NCBI RefSeq assembly: GCF_022539505.1
Contig: NC_061508.1
Span: 68,519,754-68,583,753, forward strand
Length of the DNA stretch: 64,000 bases
Origin: Lolium rigidum
Lineage: Eukaryota > Streptophyta > Magnoliopsida > Poales > Poaceae
Reading direction: 5' to 3'
The notes under the pieces are model-generated. The model saw only the letters and a program-made list of their open reading frames with translations. It ran no database searches and had not been told where the DNA came from. Numbering within the stretch: position 1 is the stretch's first letter; every line of letters begins with the position of its first letter. Below, piece by piece: positions 23,286 through 35,326 of the stretch. The translations under genes were made by a program, and so were the position numbers.

Positions 23286-24998
23286 TGATACGTCTCCGAC
23301 GTATCGATAATTTCTTATGTTCCATGCCACATTATTGATGATATCTACATGTTTTATACACATTATATGTCATTATTATGCGTTTTCCGGAACTAACCTA
23401 TTGACGAGATGCCGAAGGGCCAGTTCCTGTTTTCTGCTGTTTTTGGTTCCAGAAATCCTAGTAAGGAAATATTCTCGGAATCGGACGAAATCAATGCCCA
23501 GCATCCTATTTTTGGACGAAGCTTCCAGAACACCCGAGAGCCGCCAGAGGGAAGCCCTGGGGGCCCCCACAACACCCCGGCGCGGCCGGAGGGGGCCGCG
23601 CCCCCTAGTGTGTGGGCCCACTAGGCCCCCTCCGAGGCTGCCCTTCCGCCTACTTAAGGTCTCCGTCGCGAAAACCCTATTACGTTCGACGAAACCAGAG
23701 AAAACCTTCCAGAGCCGCCGCCATCGCGAAGCCAAGATCTGGGGGACAGGAGTCTCTGTTCCGGCACGCCGCCGGGACGGGGAAGTGCCCCCGGAAGGCT
23801 TCTCCATTGACACCACCGCCAACTTCATCAACGCTGTTGTCTCCCATGAGGAGGGAGTAGTTCTCCATCGAGGCTCGGGGCTGTACCGGTAGCTATGTGG
23901 TTAATCTCTCTCCTATGTACTTCAATACAATAATCTCATGAGCTGCCCTACATGATTGAGATTCATATGATGATGCTTGTAATCTAGATGTCATTATGCT
24001 AGTCAAGTGGATTTTACTTATGTGATCTCCGGAGACTCCTTGTCCCACGTGTGTAAAGGTGACGAGTGTGTGCACCGTGTGGGTCTCTTAGGCTATATTT
24101 CACGGAATACTTATTCACCGTTATGAATGGCATAGTGAAGTGCTTATTTATATCCCTTTATGATTGCAATGTGTTTTGTATCACAATTAATCTGTGTGCT
24201 ACTCTAGTGATGTTATTAAAGTAGTTTATTCCTCCCGCACGGTGTAATGGTGACGAGTGTGTGCATCGTGTAGTACTTGGTGTAGGCTATGATTGTGATC
24301 TCTTGTAGATTATGAAGTTAACTATTGCTATGATAGTATTGATGTGATCTATTCCTCCTTTCGTAGTGTGAAGGTGACGAGTGTGCATGCTATGTTAGTA
24401 CTTGGTTTGGTTATGTTGATCTGTCATGCACTCTAAGGTTATTTAAATATGAACATTGAATATTGTGGAGCTTGTTAACTCCGGCATTGAGGGTTCGTGT
24501 AATCCTACACAGTTAGTGGTGTTCATCATCCAACAAGAGGGTGTAGAGTCTAGCATCTATCTATTTATTCTGTTATGTGATCAATGTTGAGAGTGTCCAC
24601 TAGTGAAAGTATGATCCCTAGGCCTTGTTCCTAAATATCGCTACCGCTGCTTGTTTACTTGTTTTATCGCATCCGTACTTCCTGCAATATTACCACCATC
24701 AACCACACGCCAGCAAGCACTTTTCTGGTGCCGTTTCTACTGCTCATACTTATTCATACCACTTGTATTTCACTATCTCTTCGCCGAACTAGTGCACCTA
24801 TTAGGTGTGCTGGGGACACAAGAGACTTCTTGCTTTGTGGTTGCAGGGTTGCATGAGAGGGATATCTTTGACCTCTTCCTCCCTGAGTTCGATAAACCTT
24901 GGGTGATCCACTTAAGGAAAACTTGCTGCTGTTCTACAAACCTCTCGCTCTTGGAGGCCCAACACTGTCTACAAGAATAGAAGCACCCGTAGACATCA
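23286..24998 (+). repeat. 5' LTR of Athila-type element
   Basis: Begins TGATACGTCTCC and ends GTAGACATCA. It contains three related motifs GACGAGTGTG (24061, 24253 and 24376). Differs from the 3' LTR at scattered positions. Open frames such as 23317-23892 are LTR sequence, shared with the other copies, and not genes. Confidence 0.9.
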
Positions 24999-25008
24999 AG
25001 CTATTTTC

Positions 25009-25026
25009 TGGCGCCGTTGCCGGGGA
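25009..25026 (+). promoter_or_regulatory. Primer-binding site, tRNA-Asp type
   Basis: TGGCGCCGTTGCCGGGGA, 10 bases inside the 5' LTR end. A partial repeat TTTTCTGGCGCCGTTG recurs about 66 bases downstream (around 25071-25086), without the GCCGGGGA part. Confidence 0.85.
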
Positions 25027-25161
25027 GGAAAGGTAAAAGGCACTCATACTCCGGTCCCAGGTAAAGTACTTTTCTGGCGCCGTTGTGTGTATGCTCGAAG
25101 CTATTTCCTTTAGATCCTGCAATTGCATCTTTTTGTTTCTTGTTTACACTAGTTAGGCATA

Positions 25162-25884
25162 ATGGACAACAATGAGCTTCTTATTCTATTTCCTGATTTA
25201 AGACATGGATGGTTTGATGCGAAAATTAAAAAACATATGGAACATATTAGTATGAACGCTTTGAACACCATTGTTGATAATGATATAGAAAATTCTAAGC
25301 TTGGGGAAGCTGGCTTTGATGAGCATGATATTTTTAGTCCCCCAAGCATTGAGGAGAAAATTTTCTTTGATGATACTTTGCATCCTATTTATGATGATTA
25401 TAATGATATTGCTCTTTTAGTACCGCCTGTTATGGAGGATAAATTTGATTATGATTACAATATGCCTCCTATATTTGATGATGAGAGTAATAATGATAGC
25501 TACTTTGTTGAATTTGCTCCCACTATTACCAATAAAATTGACTATGCTTAGGTGGAGGGTAATGATACTTTTATGCATGTGAATAAAGATGTTTTATGTG
25601 ATACTTATATTGTTGAGTTTGCTCATGATGCTACTGGATATTATTATGAGAGAGGAAAATATGGTTGTAGAAATTTTCATGTTACTAAAACACCTCTCTA
25701 TATGCTGAAATTTTTGAAGTTACACTTGTTTTATCTTTCTATGCTTGTTGCATCATGCTTCATGAATTTGTTTATTTACAAGATTCCTTTTCATAGGAAG
25801 CATGTTAGGCTTAAATGTGTTTTGAATTTGCCTCTTGATGCTCTCTTTTGCTTCAAATACTATCTCTTGCGAGTGCATCATTAA
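25162..25884 (+). CDS. Element-encoded acidic protein with in-frame TAG and hydrophobic C-terminus
   Basis: Starts at ATG 25162 (MDNNELLILFPD). The first 129 codons are rich in D, E and N with repeated (P/I)FDD-type motifs. A TAG at 25549-25551 is followed in the same frame by 110 more codons ending at 25884, including a hydrophobic stretch (FLKLHLFYLSMLVASCF) that could span a membrane. Both parts have typical codon content for the internal open frame found in cereal Athila-type non-autonomous elements. No enzyme domain is seen, and its role is unknown. It could also be non-coding decay of a gag-related frame; conservation tests would decide. Confidence 0.45.
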
Positions 25885-28348
25885 AACTGCTGAGCCCATC
25901 TTAATGGCTATAAAAAAAGAACTTCTTGGGAGATAACCCATGTGTTTATTTTACTACAGTAATTTTGTTTTTTATTTTGAGTCTTGGAAGTTGTTACTAC
26001 TGTAGCAACCTCTCCTTATCTTAATTTTGTTGCATTGTTGTGCCAAGTAAAGTCTTTGATAGTAAGGTTCATACTACATTTGGATTACTGCGCAGAAACA
26101 GATTTCTTGCTGTCACGAATCTGGGCCTAATTCTCTGTAGGTAACTCAGAAAATAATGCCAATTTACGTGAGTGATCCTCAGATATGTACGCAATTTTCA
26201 TTCAATTTGAGCATTTTCATTTGAGCAAGTCTGGTGCCTCAATAAAATTCGTCTTTACGGATCTGTTCGTTTCGACAGATTCTGCCTTTTATTTCGCATT
26301 GCTTCTTTTGCTATGTTGGATGGATTTCTTTGTTCCATTAACTTCCAGTAGCTTTGTGCAATGTCCAGAAGTGTTAAGAATGATTATGTCACCTCTGAAC
26401 ATGTGAATTTTTATTATGCACTAACCCTCTAATGAGTTGTTTCGAGTTTGGTGTGGAGGAAGTTTTCAAGGATCAAGAGAGGAGGATGATACAATATGAT
26501 CAAGGAGAGTGAAAGCTCTAAGCTTGGGGATGCCCCGGTGGTTCACCCTCGCATATTTCAAGAAGACTCAAGCATCTAAGCTTGGGGATGCCCAAGGCAT
26601 CCCCTTCTTCATCGACAACTTATCAGGTCACTTCTCTTGAAACTATATTTTTATTCGGTCACATCTTATGTGCTTTGCTTGGAGCGTAGGTTTGTTTTTG
26701 TTTTTGTTTTTGTTTTAATAAAATGGATCCTAGCATTCATTGTGTGGGAGAGAGACACGATCCGCTGTTGCATATGGACAAATATGTCCTTAGGCTTTAC
26801 TCATAGTATTCATGGCGAAGGTTGAATCCTCTTCGTTAAATTGTTATATGGTTGGAATCGGGAAATGCTACATGTAGTAATTCTAAAATGTCTTGAATAA
26901 TTTGATACTTGGCAATTGTTGTGCTCATGTTTAAGCTCTTGCATCATATACTTTGCACCCATTAATGAAGAAATACATAGAGCTTGCTAAAATTTGGTTT
27001 GCATATTTGGTCTCTCTAAAATCTAGATAATTTCTAGTATTGAGTTTTGAACAACAAGGAAGACGGTGTAGAGTCTTATAATGTTTACAATATGTCTTTT
27101 ATGTGAGTTTTGCTGCAGCGGTTCATCCTTGTGTTTGTTTCAAATAACCTTGCTAGCCTAAACCTTGTATCGAGAGGGAATACTTCTCATGCATCCAAAA
27201 TCCTTGAGCCAACCACTATGCCATTTGTGTCCACCATACCTACCTACTACATGGTATTTCTCCGCCATTCCAAAGTAAATTGCTTGAGTGCTACCTTTAA
27301 ATAATTCAAAATTTATCACCTCTGATTTGTGTCAATGTTTTATAGCTCATGAGGAAGTATGTGGTGTTTATCTTTCATTCTTGCTGGGCAACTTTCACCA
27401 ATGGACTAGTGGCTTCATCCGCTTATCCAATAATTTTGCAAAAAGAGCTGGCGCGGGGTTCCCAGCCCCCAATTAATCAACCTTCATTAATAATTCTCTT
27501 CACATGTTTTGCTCTGATTCATCAGTAAGCAACTTAATTTTGCAAATAGACACTCCTTCATGGTATGTGAATGTTGGAAGGCACCCGAGGATTCGGTTAG
27601 CCATGGCTTGTGTAAGCAAAAGGTTGGGAGGAGTGTCATCCATAAATAAAACTAAAATACATGTGTAAACAAAAGAGAAGAGGGATGATCTACCTTGCTA
27701 GTAGAGATAACGTCCTTCATGGGAGCCGCTCTTTGAAGGTTTGTCACGGCAAGGGGTTAGAGTGCCCACTACCATTCGTTGACAACAACAAACACCTCTC
27801 AAAATTTTACTTTTATGCTCTCTTTATGTTTTCAAAACCAAAGCTCTAGCACAAATATAGCAATCAATGCTTCCCTCTGCGAAGGGCCATTCTTTTACCT
27901 TTTATGTTGAGTCGGTTCACCTATCTCTCTCCACCTCAAGAAGCAAACACTTGTGTGAACTGTGCATTGATTCCTACATACTTGCATATTGCACTTGTTA
28001 TATTACTTTACATTGACAATATCCATGAGATATACATGTTATAAGTTGAAAGCAACCGCTGAAACTTAATCTTCCTTTGTGTTGCTTCAATACCTTTACT
28101 ATGAATTTATTGCTTTATGAGTTAACTCTTATGCAAGACTTATTGATGCTTGTCTTGAAAGTACTATTCATGAAAAGTCTTTGCTTTATGATTCATTTGT
28201 TTACTCATGTCATTACCATTGTTTGATCGCTGCATTCATTACATATGCTTACAATAGTATGATCAAGGTTATGATGGCATGTCACTCCAGAAATTATCTT
28301 TGTTATCGTTTACCTGCTCGGGACGAGCAGAACTAAGCTTGGGGATGC
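25885..28348 (+). repeat. Non-coding internal region and polypurine tract of the Athila-type element
   Basis: No gene is seen. The phrase AAGCTTGGGGATGC occurs at about 26518, 26578 and directly before the 3' LTR (28335-28348); the last copy serves as the polypurine-tract region. Short TTTTTG repeats occur near 26690-26715. Confidence 0.6.
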
Positions 28349-30061
28349 TGATACGTCTCCGACGTATCGATAATTTCTTATGTTCCATGCCACATTATTG
28401 ATGATATCTACATGTTTTATACACATTATATGTCATTATTATGCGTTTTCCGGAACTAACCTATTGACGAGATGCCGAAGGGCCAGTTTCTGTTTTCTGC
28501 TGTTTTTGGTTCCAGAAATCCTAGTAAGGAAATATTCTCGGAATCGGACGAAATCAATGCCCAGCATCCTATTTTTGGATGAAGCTTCCAGAACACCCGA
28601 GAGCCGCCAGAGGGAAGCCCTGGGGGGCCTACACAACACCCTGGCGCGGCCAGAGGGGGGCCGCGCCCCCCTAGTGTGTGGGCCCACCAAGCCCCCTCCG
28701 AGGCTGCCCTTCCGCCTACTTAAGGTCTCCGTCGCGAAAACCCTATTACGTTCGACGAAACCAGAGAAAACCTTCCAGAGCCGCCGCCATCGCGAAGCCA
28801 AGATCCGGGGACAGGAGTCTCTGTTCCGGCACCCCACCGGGACGGGGAAGTGCCCCGGAAGGCTTCTCCATCGACACCACCGCCAACTTCATCAACGCTG
28901 CTTGTCTCCCATGAGGAGGGAGTAGTTCTCCATCGAGGCTCGGGGCTGTACCGGTAGCTATGTGGTTAATCTCTCTCCTATGTACTTCAATACAATAATC
29001 TCATGAGCTGCCCTACATGATTGAGATTCATATGATGATGCTTGTAATCTAGATGTCATTATACTAGTCAAGTGGATTTTACTTATGTGATCTACGGAGA
29101 CTCCTTGTCCCACGTGTGTAAAGGTGACAATGTGTGCACCGTGTGGGTCTCTTAGGCTATATTTCACAGAATACTTATTCACTGTTATGAATGGCATAGT
29201 GAAGTGCTTATTTATATCCCTTTATGATTGCAATGTGTTTTGTATCACAATTTATCCGTGTGCTACTCTAGTGATGTTATTAAAGTAGTTTATTCCTCCT
29301 GCACGGTGTAATGGTGACAGTGTGTGCATCGTGTAGTACTTGGTGTAGGCTATGATTGTGATCTCTTGTAGATTATGAAGTTAACTATTGCTATGATAGT
29401 ATTGATGTGATTTATTCGTCCTTTCGTAGTGTGAAGGTGACAGTGTGCATGCTATGTTAGTACTTGGTTTGGTTATGTTGATCTGTCATGCACTCTAAGG
29501 TTATTTAAATATGAACATTGAATATTGTGGAGCTTGTTAACTCCGGCATTGAGGGTTCGTGTAATCCTACACGGTTAGTGGTGTTCATCATCCAACAAGA
29601 GGGTGTAGAGTCTAGCATCTATCTATTTATTCTGTTATGTGATCAATGTTGAGAGTGTCCACTAGTGAAAGTATGATCCCTAGGCCTTGTTCCTAAATCA
29701 CGCTACCGCGGCTTGTTTACTTGTTTCTATCGCATCTGTACTTCCTGCAATATTACCACCATCAACCACACGCCGGCAAGCACTTTTCACGGTGCCGTTG
29801 CTACTGCTCATACTTATTCATACCACCTGTATTTCACTATCTCTTCGCCGAACTAGTGCACCTATTAGGTGTGTTGGGGACACAAGAGACTTCTTGCTTT
29901 GTGGTTGCTGGGTTGCATGAGAGGGATCTCTTTGACCTCTTCCTCCCTGAGTTCGATAAACCTTGGGTGATCCACTTAAGGGAAACTTGCTGCTGTTCTA
30001 CAAACCTCTGCTCTTGGAGGCCCAACACTGTCTACAAGAAGAGAAGCACCCGTAGACATCA
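28349..30061 (+). repeat. 3' LTR of Athila-type element
   Basis: Same ends and same length (1713 bp) as the 5' LTR. At the three motif sites it reads GACAATGTG (29126), GACAGTGTG (29316) and GACAGTGTG (29439) instead of GACGAGTGTG. Confidence 0.9.
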
Positions 30062-30066
30062 GGGCA

Positions 30067-31110
30067 CCAGCCCAGGAGGTTACATTTCGCGACTCGTAGG
30101 AGAATAGATTCATTGTACAGGCGAACTGTCTGGGCGATTGGAAGGGGATCACGGAGCAGGGCCCTTGGATTTTCCGGGATCACGGGCTGCTTATAGAGAA
30201 GTATGACGGAAGCTGTAGGGCGACTGCGGTTGAACTGAACCGTATTCATGCCTGGGCGCAGATTCATGATATTCCAGAGTTATATCGCAAGAAGCAATTG
30301 ATCAGTACCGTGGGGGCTAGCATTGGTGAAGTGGTCACGGTAGATATGAATACCTCGGGAGGGGGTGCTGGTGATTTTGTGAGGATTCGTGTCTGGCTAG
30401 ATGTTCGAAAGAGCTTAACACATTTTGTCTCGTTCAAGCCTGAGGGAGAGGTGCCTGTGGTGATGCGGGTGAAATATGAGAAGCTTCCCCGTTTCTGTGC
30501 CGTCTGCGGTTTGCTGGGGCACGAGAAGGAGGAGTGTGGCTCGGGGGTGCACTCTTCGGGCCTAGAGGGCTATGGTAAATGGCTCTTGGCGGATACACCG
30601 TGGAACCGCGGACAACTTAATGGTGGGGGGAGCCGCCAACCGGCTTGGGAGAAGCAGGGGCCGGATGGGTTTAACCAGGGAGGACAAGAAGCTGGACGTG
30701 GTGGAAGGGGTGGCATGCGAGGAGGTCGGGACGGAGGAAGAGGCCAGGAAGGAGGCCGAGGCTGTGGGGCTGAGATTTCTGAAAACAGGAAGAGATCGTC
30801 AACAGATGCTCGGTTGACGGAAGTGAGTCCTGGAAAGAATACATGCAGTGCGGATGATAGTGGTGTTGTTGCACCGCTGTTACTGCAGTGGGAAAAAACT
30901 GGTGTGATCATACCAGTAACTGACGGAGGAGCTCAAAAGAAGCATGACTTCGATGAAGAGGAACCGGGCAAGAACTATGCACCGAGGGAGGGGACTCTAC
31001 CTACTCCTCCTTCAGCCCGGGAACAGAAACGTCCCAAGAAACATCAAACCCCAAAGAAAAGTGTGACTGCTGAGGCGACCTCCAGGAAGGAGGATCGCCA
31101 GTCTCAATGA
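30067..31110 (+). pseudogene. LINE-2 ORF1 C-terminal part (DUF4283 and CCHC zinc knuckle)
   Basis: Continues the frame interrupted at 23285. A TAG at 30097-30099 breaks it; then NCLGDWKGITEQGPWIFRD gives the end of the DUF4283 domain, with ELNRIHAWAQIHDIPELYR further on. The knuckle CAVCGLLGHEKEEC (CX2CX4HX4C) lies at about 30500-30540, followed by a glycine/arginine-rich tail (GRGGMRGGRDGGRGQ) and a basic end. The stop TGA at 31108-31110 overlaps the ORF2 start as ATGA. The likely ancestral role is binding LINE RNA. Confidence 0.8.
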
Positions 31111-33303
31111 GTGTGTTAGGCTTAAACTGTCGTGGTCTTGGTGGGGCGGTGACAGTCAGAGATCTCCGTCTGCTGATGGAGAAGCATACTCCCTCAATCC
31201 TTTTTGTGGTGGAGACCCAATTACAGAAGGAGAGAGTGGAGGTTTTATCAAATACCCTAGGGTTTAATAAGAGTTTTGCTATTGGTAGAAATGGTAGAAG
31301 TGGAGGTATTTGTGTGTTTTGGCATGATTCAATAAAGCTTGAGTTTTTACCTTACTCTCAGTACCATCTAGATATGATTGTTACAGAACAAGGAAGGGAT
31401 CCTTGGCGTTTTATAGCGGTCGATGGGGAAGCCCAGGTTAGCGAAAGACATAAAACCTTGGATATGCTAAAATTTATCCGAGCAATGAACGATTTGCCGT
31501 GGCTGTGTATGGGAGACTTCAATGAAGTCCTCCACCAGGAGGAGCATATGGGGGCTAGCGAGCGGAACGGGAGCCAAATCCAGAGCTTCCGAGAGGCAGT
31601 GGATGTGTGTGGTTTGTGTGACTTGGGTTTCAAGGGAGTACCTTGGACTTTCGGAAAAAAAAAGTGTCAGGAGGAAACTACTGTCGTGTGAGGCTGGACC
31701 GAGCTTTGGCGATGCCATCTTTGGTGTGCTATGTTCCACGAGGCAGAGTTACATCATCTCCCGAGCTTTGCAATGTCGGATCATTTACCTATCCTCTTGC
31801 AGTTGGTCCCTCGAAGCTTGCATAGGCGGGCAGCTGGCCTGTTCCGCTATGAGGTTATGTGGGAGTCGCATGAGGAGTTCTCCGAGTTCCTTGCGGATTC
31901 GTGGAGGTCGGATAGGAAGTGTGAAAATGTGTCCGAGCTGCGGGACAAACTAAAAACAGTGTCTACTAGTATGTCGACATGGGGAAAGGAAACTTTCGGA
32001 AGCGTACGCCTCCAAATCCGCACATTGCAGCAGGAGCTGGCTGCTTTGCGGAGTCATCCGGGTAGGACAGTACCATCTTATGAGGAGTTGAAAATTGTTG
32101 AAAGGTTAGGGGAGGTTCTGCACCGGGAGGAGGTTATGTGGAGGCAACGATCGCGCATCCAATGGCTTGCGGAAGGTGACAAGAATACTAAGTTTTTCCA
32201 CTTGCGAGCGAGTCAGAGGAAGAAGAAGAATCAGATTTCGGAATTGATTAAGCCGAAGGGCTTGGCTAGATCTGATGAAGGGGAGATGGGCAGAGTTGTT
32301 AGTGATTTCTATAAGCATCTTTATACCACTGAGGGGGTTTCAGATATGGAGGAAGTGCTTGAGTGTGTTCCCAGGAAAGTGTGCTCACAAATGAATAGGA
32401 AGCTTGATGCTCCGTTCACGACAAAGGAGGTCAAAACTGCTCTCTATGAAATGTACCCGACAAAGTCGTCGGGGCCAGACGGTTTTCCAGCCCATTTTTT
32501 TCAGAGAAATTGGGAGGTGTGTGGAGAGGAGGTGACTGATGCAGTATTGAGGGTCCTGGCAGGAAATGACAGTCCTGAATGCATCAACAAAACTTTCATT
32601 GGGCTAATACCAAAGGTTGCTAGTCCGAAGGAGTTGGGGCAATTTCACCCAATAAGCCTTTGTAATGTTATCTATAAGATAGCTTCCAAGGTGGCCGCAA
32701 ATAGATTGAAGATCATCTTACCAGAGATTATATCTGAGGAGCAGTCTGCCTTTGTCCCTGGGGGACTAATCACAGATAATATCATTACAACATACGAGTG
32801 TCTACATTTTATGAAGCGCACAAAAGCAAAGAAACATCGATTTTGTGCGCTGAAATTGGACATGAGGAAGGCGTATGATCGAGTAGAGTGGCAGTATCTT
32901 GAGGCCATTATGCTCAAGCTTGGTTTCAGCAGATCATGGGTTAAGTTAATCATGAGGCTGGTTACTACAGTATCCTTTTCGGTGTTATTCAATGGGGCAC
33001 CGCAAGAGGAGTTTAGACCTACCAGGGGAATCCGTCAGGGTGACCCTATCTCACCTTATTTGTTTTTGTTAGCAGCAGAGGGCCTTTCGTGCCTTTTAAA
33101 AACCCAAGTTCAATCGTCTGCACTCAATGGGATTAGTGTGGCTCCCACAGCCCCGGCAGTGAACCACCTTCTCTTCGCAGATGATAGTCTGCTATTTTTC
33201 AGAACAAGTAGTGAGGGCGCCTCACAGGTGAAGCAAGTTATACAGAAATACTGTAAGGCCTCGGGTCAGAGTATCAATATGGACAAGTCTTCGGTGTTTT
33301 TCA
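31107..33303 (+). pseudogene. LINE-2 ORF2 (endonuclease and reverse transcriptase), frameshifted and 3'-truncated
   Basis: Endonuclease starts at ATG 31107 (LGLNCRGLGG, VETQ, CMGDFNEVL). A run of nine A near 31660 and an extra T near 31720 shift the frame twice before SDHLPILLQL completes the endonuclease. RT (31731-33303) is then open, with IQWLAEGDKNTKFFH, KSSGPDGFPAHFFQ, KLDMRKAYDRVEW, GIRQGDPISPYLF and catalytic FADD. Sequence stops after NMDKSSVFFS, where a Copia LTR begins, so the RT thumb, zf-RVT domain and 3' end are missing. Confidence 0.85.
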
Positions 33304-33515
33304 GCATAGAAAACAAAAAATTTCCTACCGCAAGACGAATAAATCCAAGATCTAATCTATGGAACACCCAAGATCTAATCTACAAGATCGAAGCAACGAG
33401 ATTGATATGAGACTAACCCTCGAATATTTCCAAAGCCTACGAGATTAGATCTCGTTGTTGGTGTAGACGATCGTCCCCGTGCTGCAATCCGGCAGCACTT
33501 CCGTACTCGGTCGCG
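33304..33515 (-). mobile_element. BARE/Angela-type Copia LTR fragment (U5 side)
   Basis: Begins AGCATAGAAAACAAAAAA and matches positions 1-156 of the window in type (AAGCAACGAGAT, then GTGCTGCAATCCGGCAG). It has a short internal duplication of CCAAGATCTAATCTA near 33343 and 33369. It ends at the assembly gap. Confidence 0.75.
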
Positions 33516-33615
33516 NNNNNNNNNNNNNNNNNNNNNNNNNNNNNNNNNNNNNNNNNNNNNNNNNNNNNNNNNNNNNNNNNNNNNNNNNNNNNNNNNNNNN
33601 NNNNNNNNNNNNNNN
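33516..33615. other. Assembly gap (100 N)
   Basis: A run of exactly 100 N, the usual placeholder for a gap of unknown size. It joins two different LTR families, so sequence is certainly missing. Confidence 0.98.
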
Positions 33616-35326
33616 ATGTCTACGGGAGCTTCTATTCTTGTAGACAAGTGTTGGGCCTCCAAGAGCGAGAGGTTTGTAGAACAGCAGACAAGTTTCCCTT
33701 AAGTGGATTACCCAAGGTTTATCGATCTCAGGGAGGAAGAGGTCAAAGATATCCCTCTCATGCAACCCTGCAACCACAAAGCAAGAAGTCTCTCGTGTCC
33801 CCAACACACCTAATAGGTGCACTAGTTCGGCGAAGAGATAGTGAAATACAGGTGGTATGATTAAGTAGTAGCAACGGCAACGACACCAGAAAAGTGCTTT
33901 GCCCAGGACAGTAAACAAGCAGTAGTAATGCGACAGTAGTAACGCAGGTGAAACAAGAAACAAGCAGTAGTAACGCAGCAGTATTTAGGAACAAGGCCTA
34001 GGGATTAGACTTTCGCTAGTGGACACTCTCAACATTGATCACATAACGTAACAGTATAAATGCATACTCTACACTTTGTTGGATGATGAACACATTGCGT
34101 AGGATTACACGAACCCTCAATGCCGGAGTTAACAAGCTCCACAATAATGCTCATATTTTAGTAACCTTTAGTGTAAGATAGATCAACGAGACTAAACCAA
34201 GTACTAGCATAGCATGCACACTCGTCACCTTCATGCATATGTAGGAGGAATAGATCACATCAATATTATCATAGCAATAGTTAACTTCATAATCTACAAG
34301 AGATCATAATCATAGCATAAACCAAGTACTAACACGGTGCACACACTGTCACCTTTGCACACGTGCAGGAGGAATAGAACTACTTTAATAACACATCACT
34401 AGAGTAGCACATAGATAAATTGTGATACAAGACATATTGCAATCATAAAGAGATATAAATAAGCACCTCACTATGCCATTCAACAGTGAATAAGTATTCT
34501 GTGAAATCTAGCCTAAGAGACCCACACGGTGCACACACTGTCACCTTTACACACGTGGGACGAGGAGTCTCCGGAGATCACATAAGTAAAACTCACTTGA
34601 CTAGCATAATGACATCTAGATTACAAGCATCATCATATGAATCTCAATCATGTAAGGCAGCTCATGAGATTATTGTATTGAAGCACATAGGAGAGAGATG
34701 AACCACATAGCTACCGGTACAGCCCCGAGCCTCGATGGAGAACTACTCCCTCCTCATGGGAGTAGCAGCGGTGATGAAGATGGCGGTGGAGATGGCAGCG
34801 GTGTCGATGGAGAAGCCTTCCGGGGCACTTCCCCGCTCCGGCAGGTGCCGGAACAGAGACTCCTGTCCCCCAGATCTTGGCTTCGCGATGGCGGCGGCTC
34901 TGGAAGGTTTCTGTGGTTTTCGTCGAACGCCTAAGGGTTTTCTGATCCAGGGGCTTTATATAGGCGGAGAGGCGGCGCCAGAGGGTCGAAGGGGGGTCCA
35001 CACCCTAGGGGGGCGCCCCCCCCTTGGCCGCGCCGGGGTAGGGTGTGGGGCCCCTGTGGCTCCCTCCGATCCTTCCCGGGTGTTCCGGATGCTTCCGATG
35101 AAAATAGGAACTTTGGCGTTGATTTCGTCCGATTCCGAGAATATTTCGTTACTAGGATTTCGAAACCAAAAACAGCAGAAAACGAGAACCGGCACTTCGG
35201 CATCTTGTTAATAGGTTAGTTCCAGAAAATGCACGAATATGACATAAAGTGTGCATATAACATGTAGATAACATCAATAATGTGGCATGGAACACAAGAA
35301 ATTATCGATACGTTGGAGACGTATCA
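33616..35326 (-). mobile_element. Athila-type LTR, minus strand, one end lost in the gap
   Basis: Minus-strand reading starts TGATACGTCTCC at 35326 and ends GTAGACAT at 33616, so only the last two bases fall in the gap. Same family as 23286-30061 but clearly more diverged. Its right flank GGATC (35327-35331) is the candidate target duplication. Whether it is a solo LTR or the 5' LTR of a whole element hidden in the gap cannot be decided. Confidence 0.85.

Larger units (their letters stand above)
23286..30061 (+). mobile_element. Athila-lineage non-autonomous LTR element (LARD-type), complete
   Basis: Structure: 5' LTR 23286-24998, internal 24999-28348, 3' LTR 28349-30061. Both LTRs are 1713 bp, begin TGATACGTCTCC and end GACATCA. 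The 5-bp duplication GGGCA flanks the element (23281-23285 and 30062-30066). The primer site TGGCGCCGTTGCCGGGGA (25009-25026) matches the 3' end of tRNA-Asp, as in Athila and Tat lineages. The internal 3350 bp has no protease, RT or integrase, so it must rely on another element for mobility. LTR sequence resembles the Sabrina/WHAM group of cereal Athila elements (family recognition from memory, not a search). Confidence 0.9.

Noticed and set aside
23317..23892. A long open frame recurring at 28380-28925
   Set aside because: It lies within the two Athila LTRs and differs by frame-changing indels between them.
33616..35326. Calling this a solo LTR
   Set aside because: Its inner end falls in the assembly gap, so a full element cannot be excluded.
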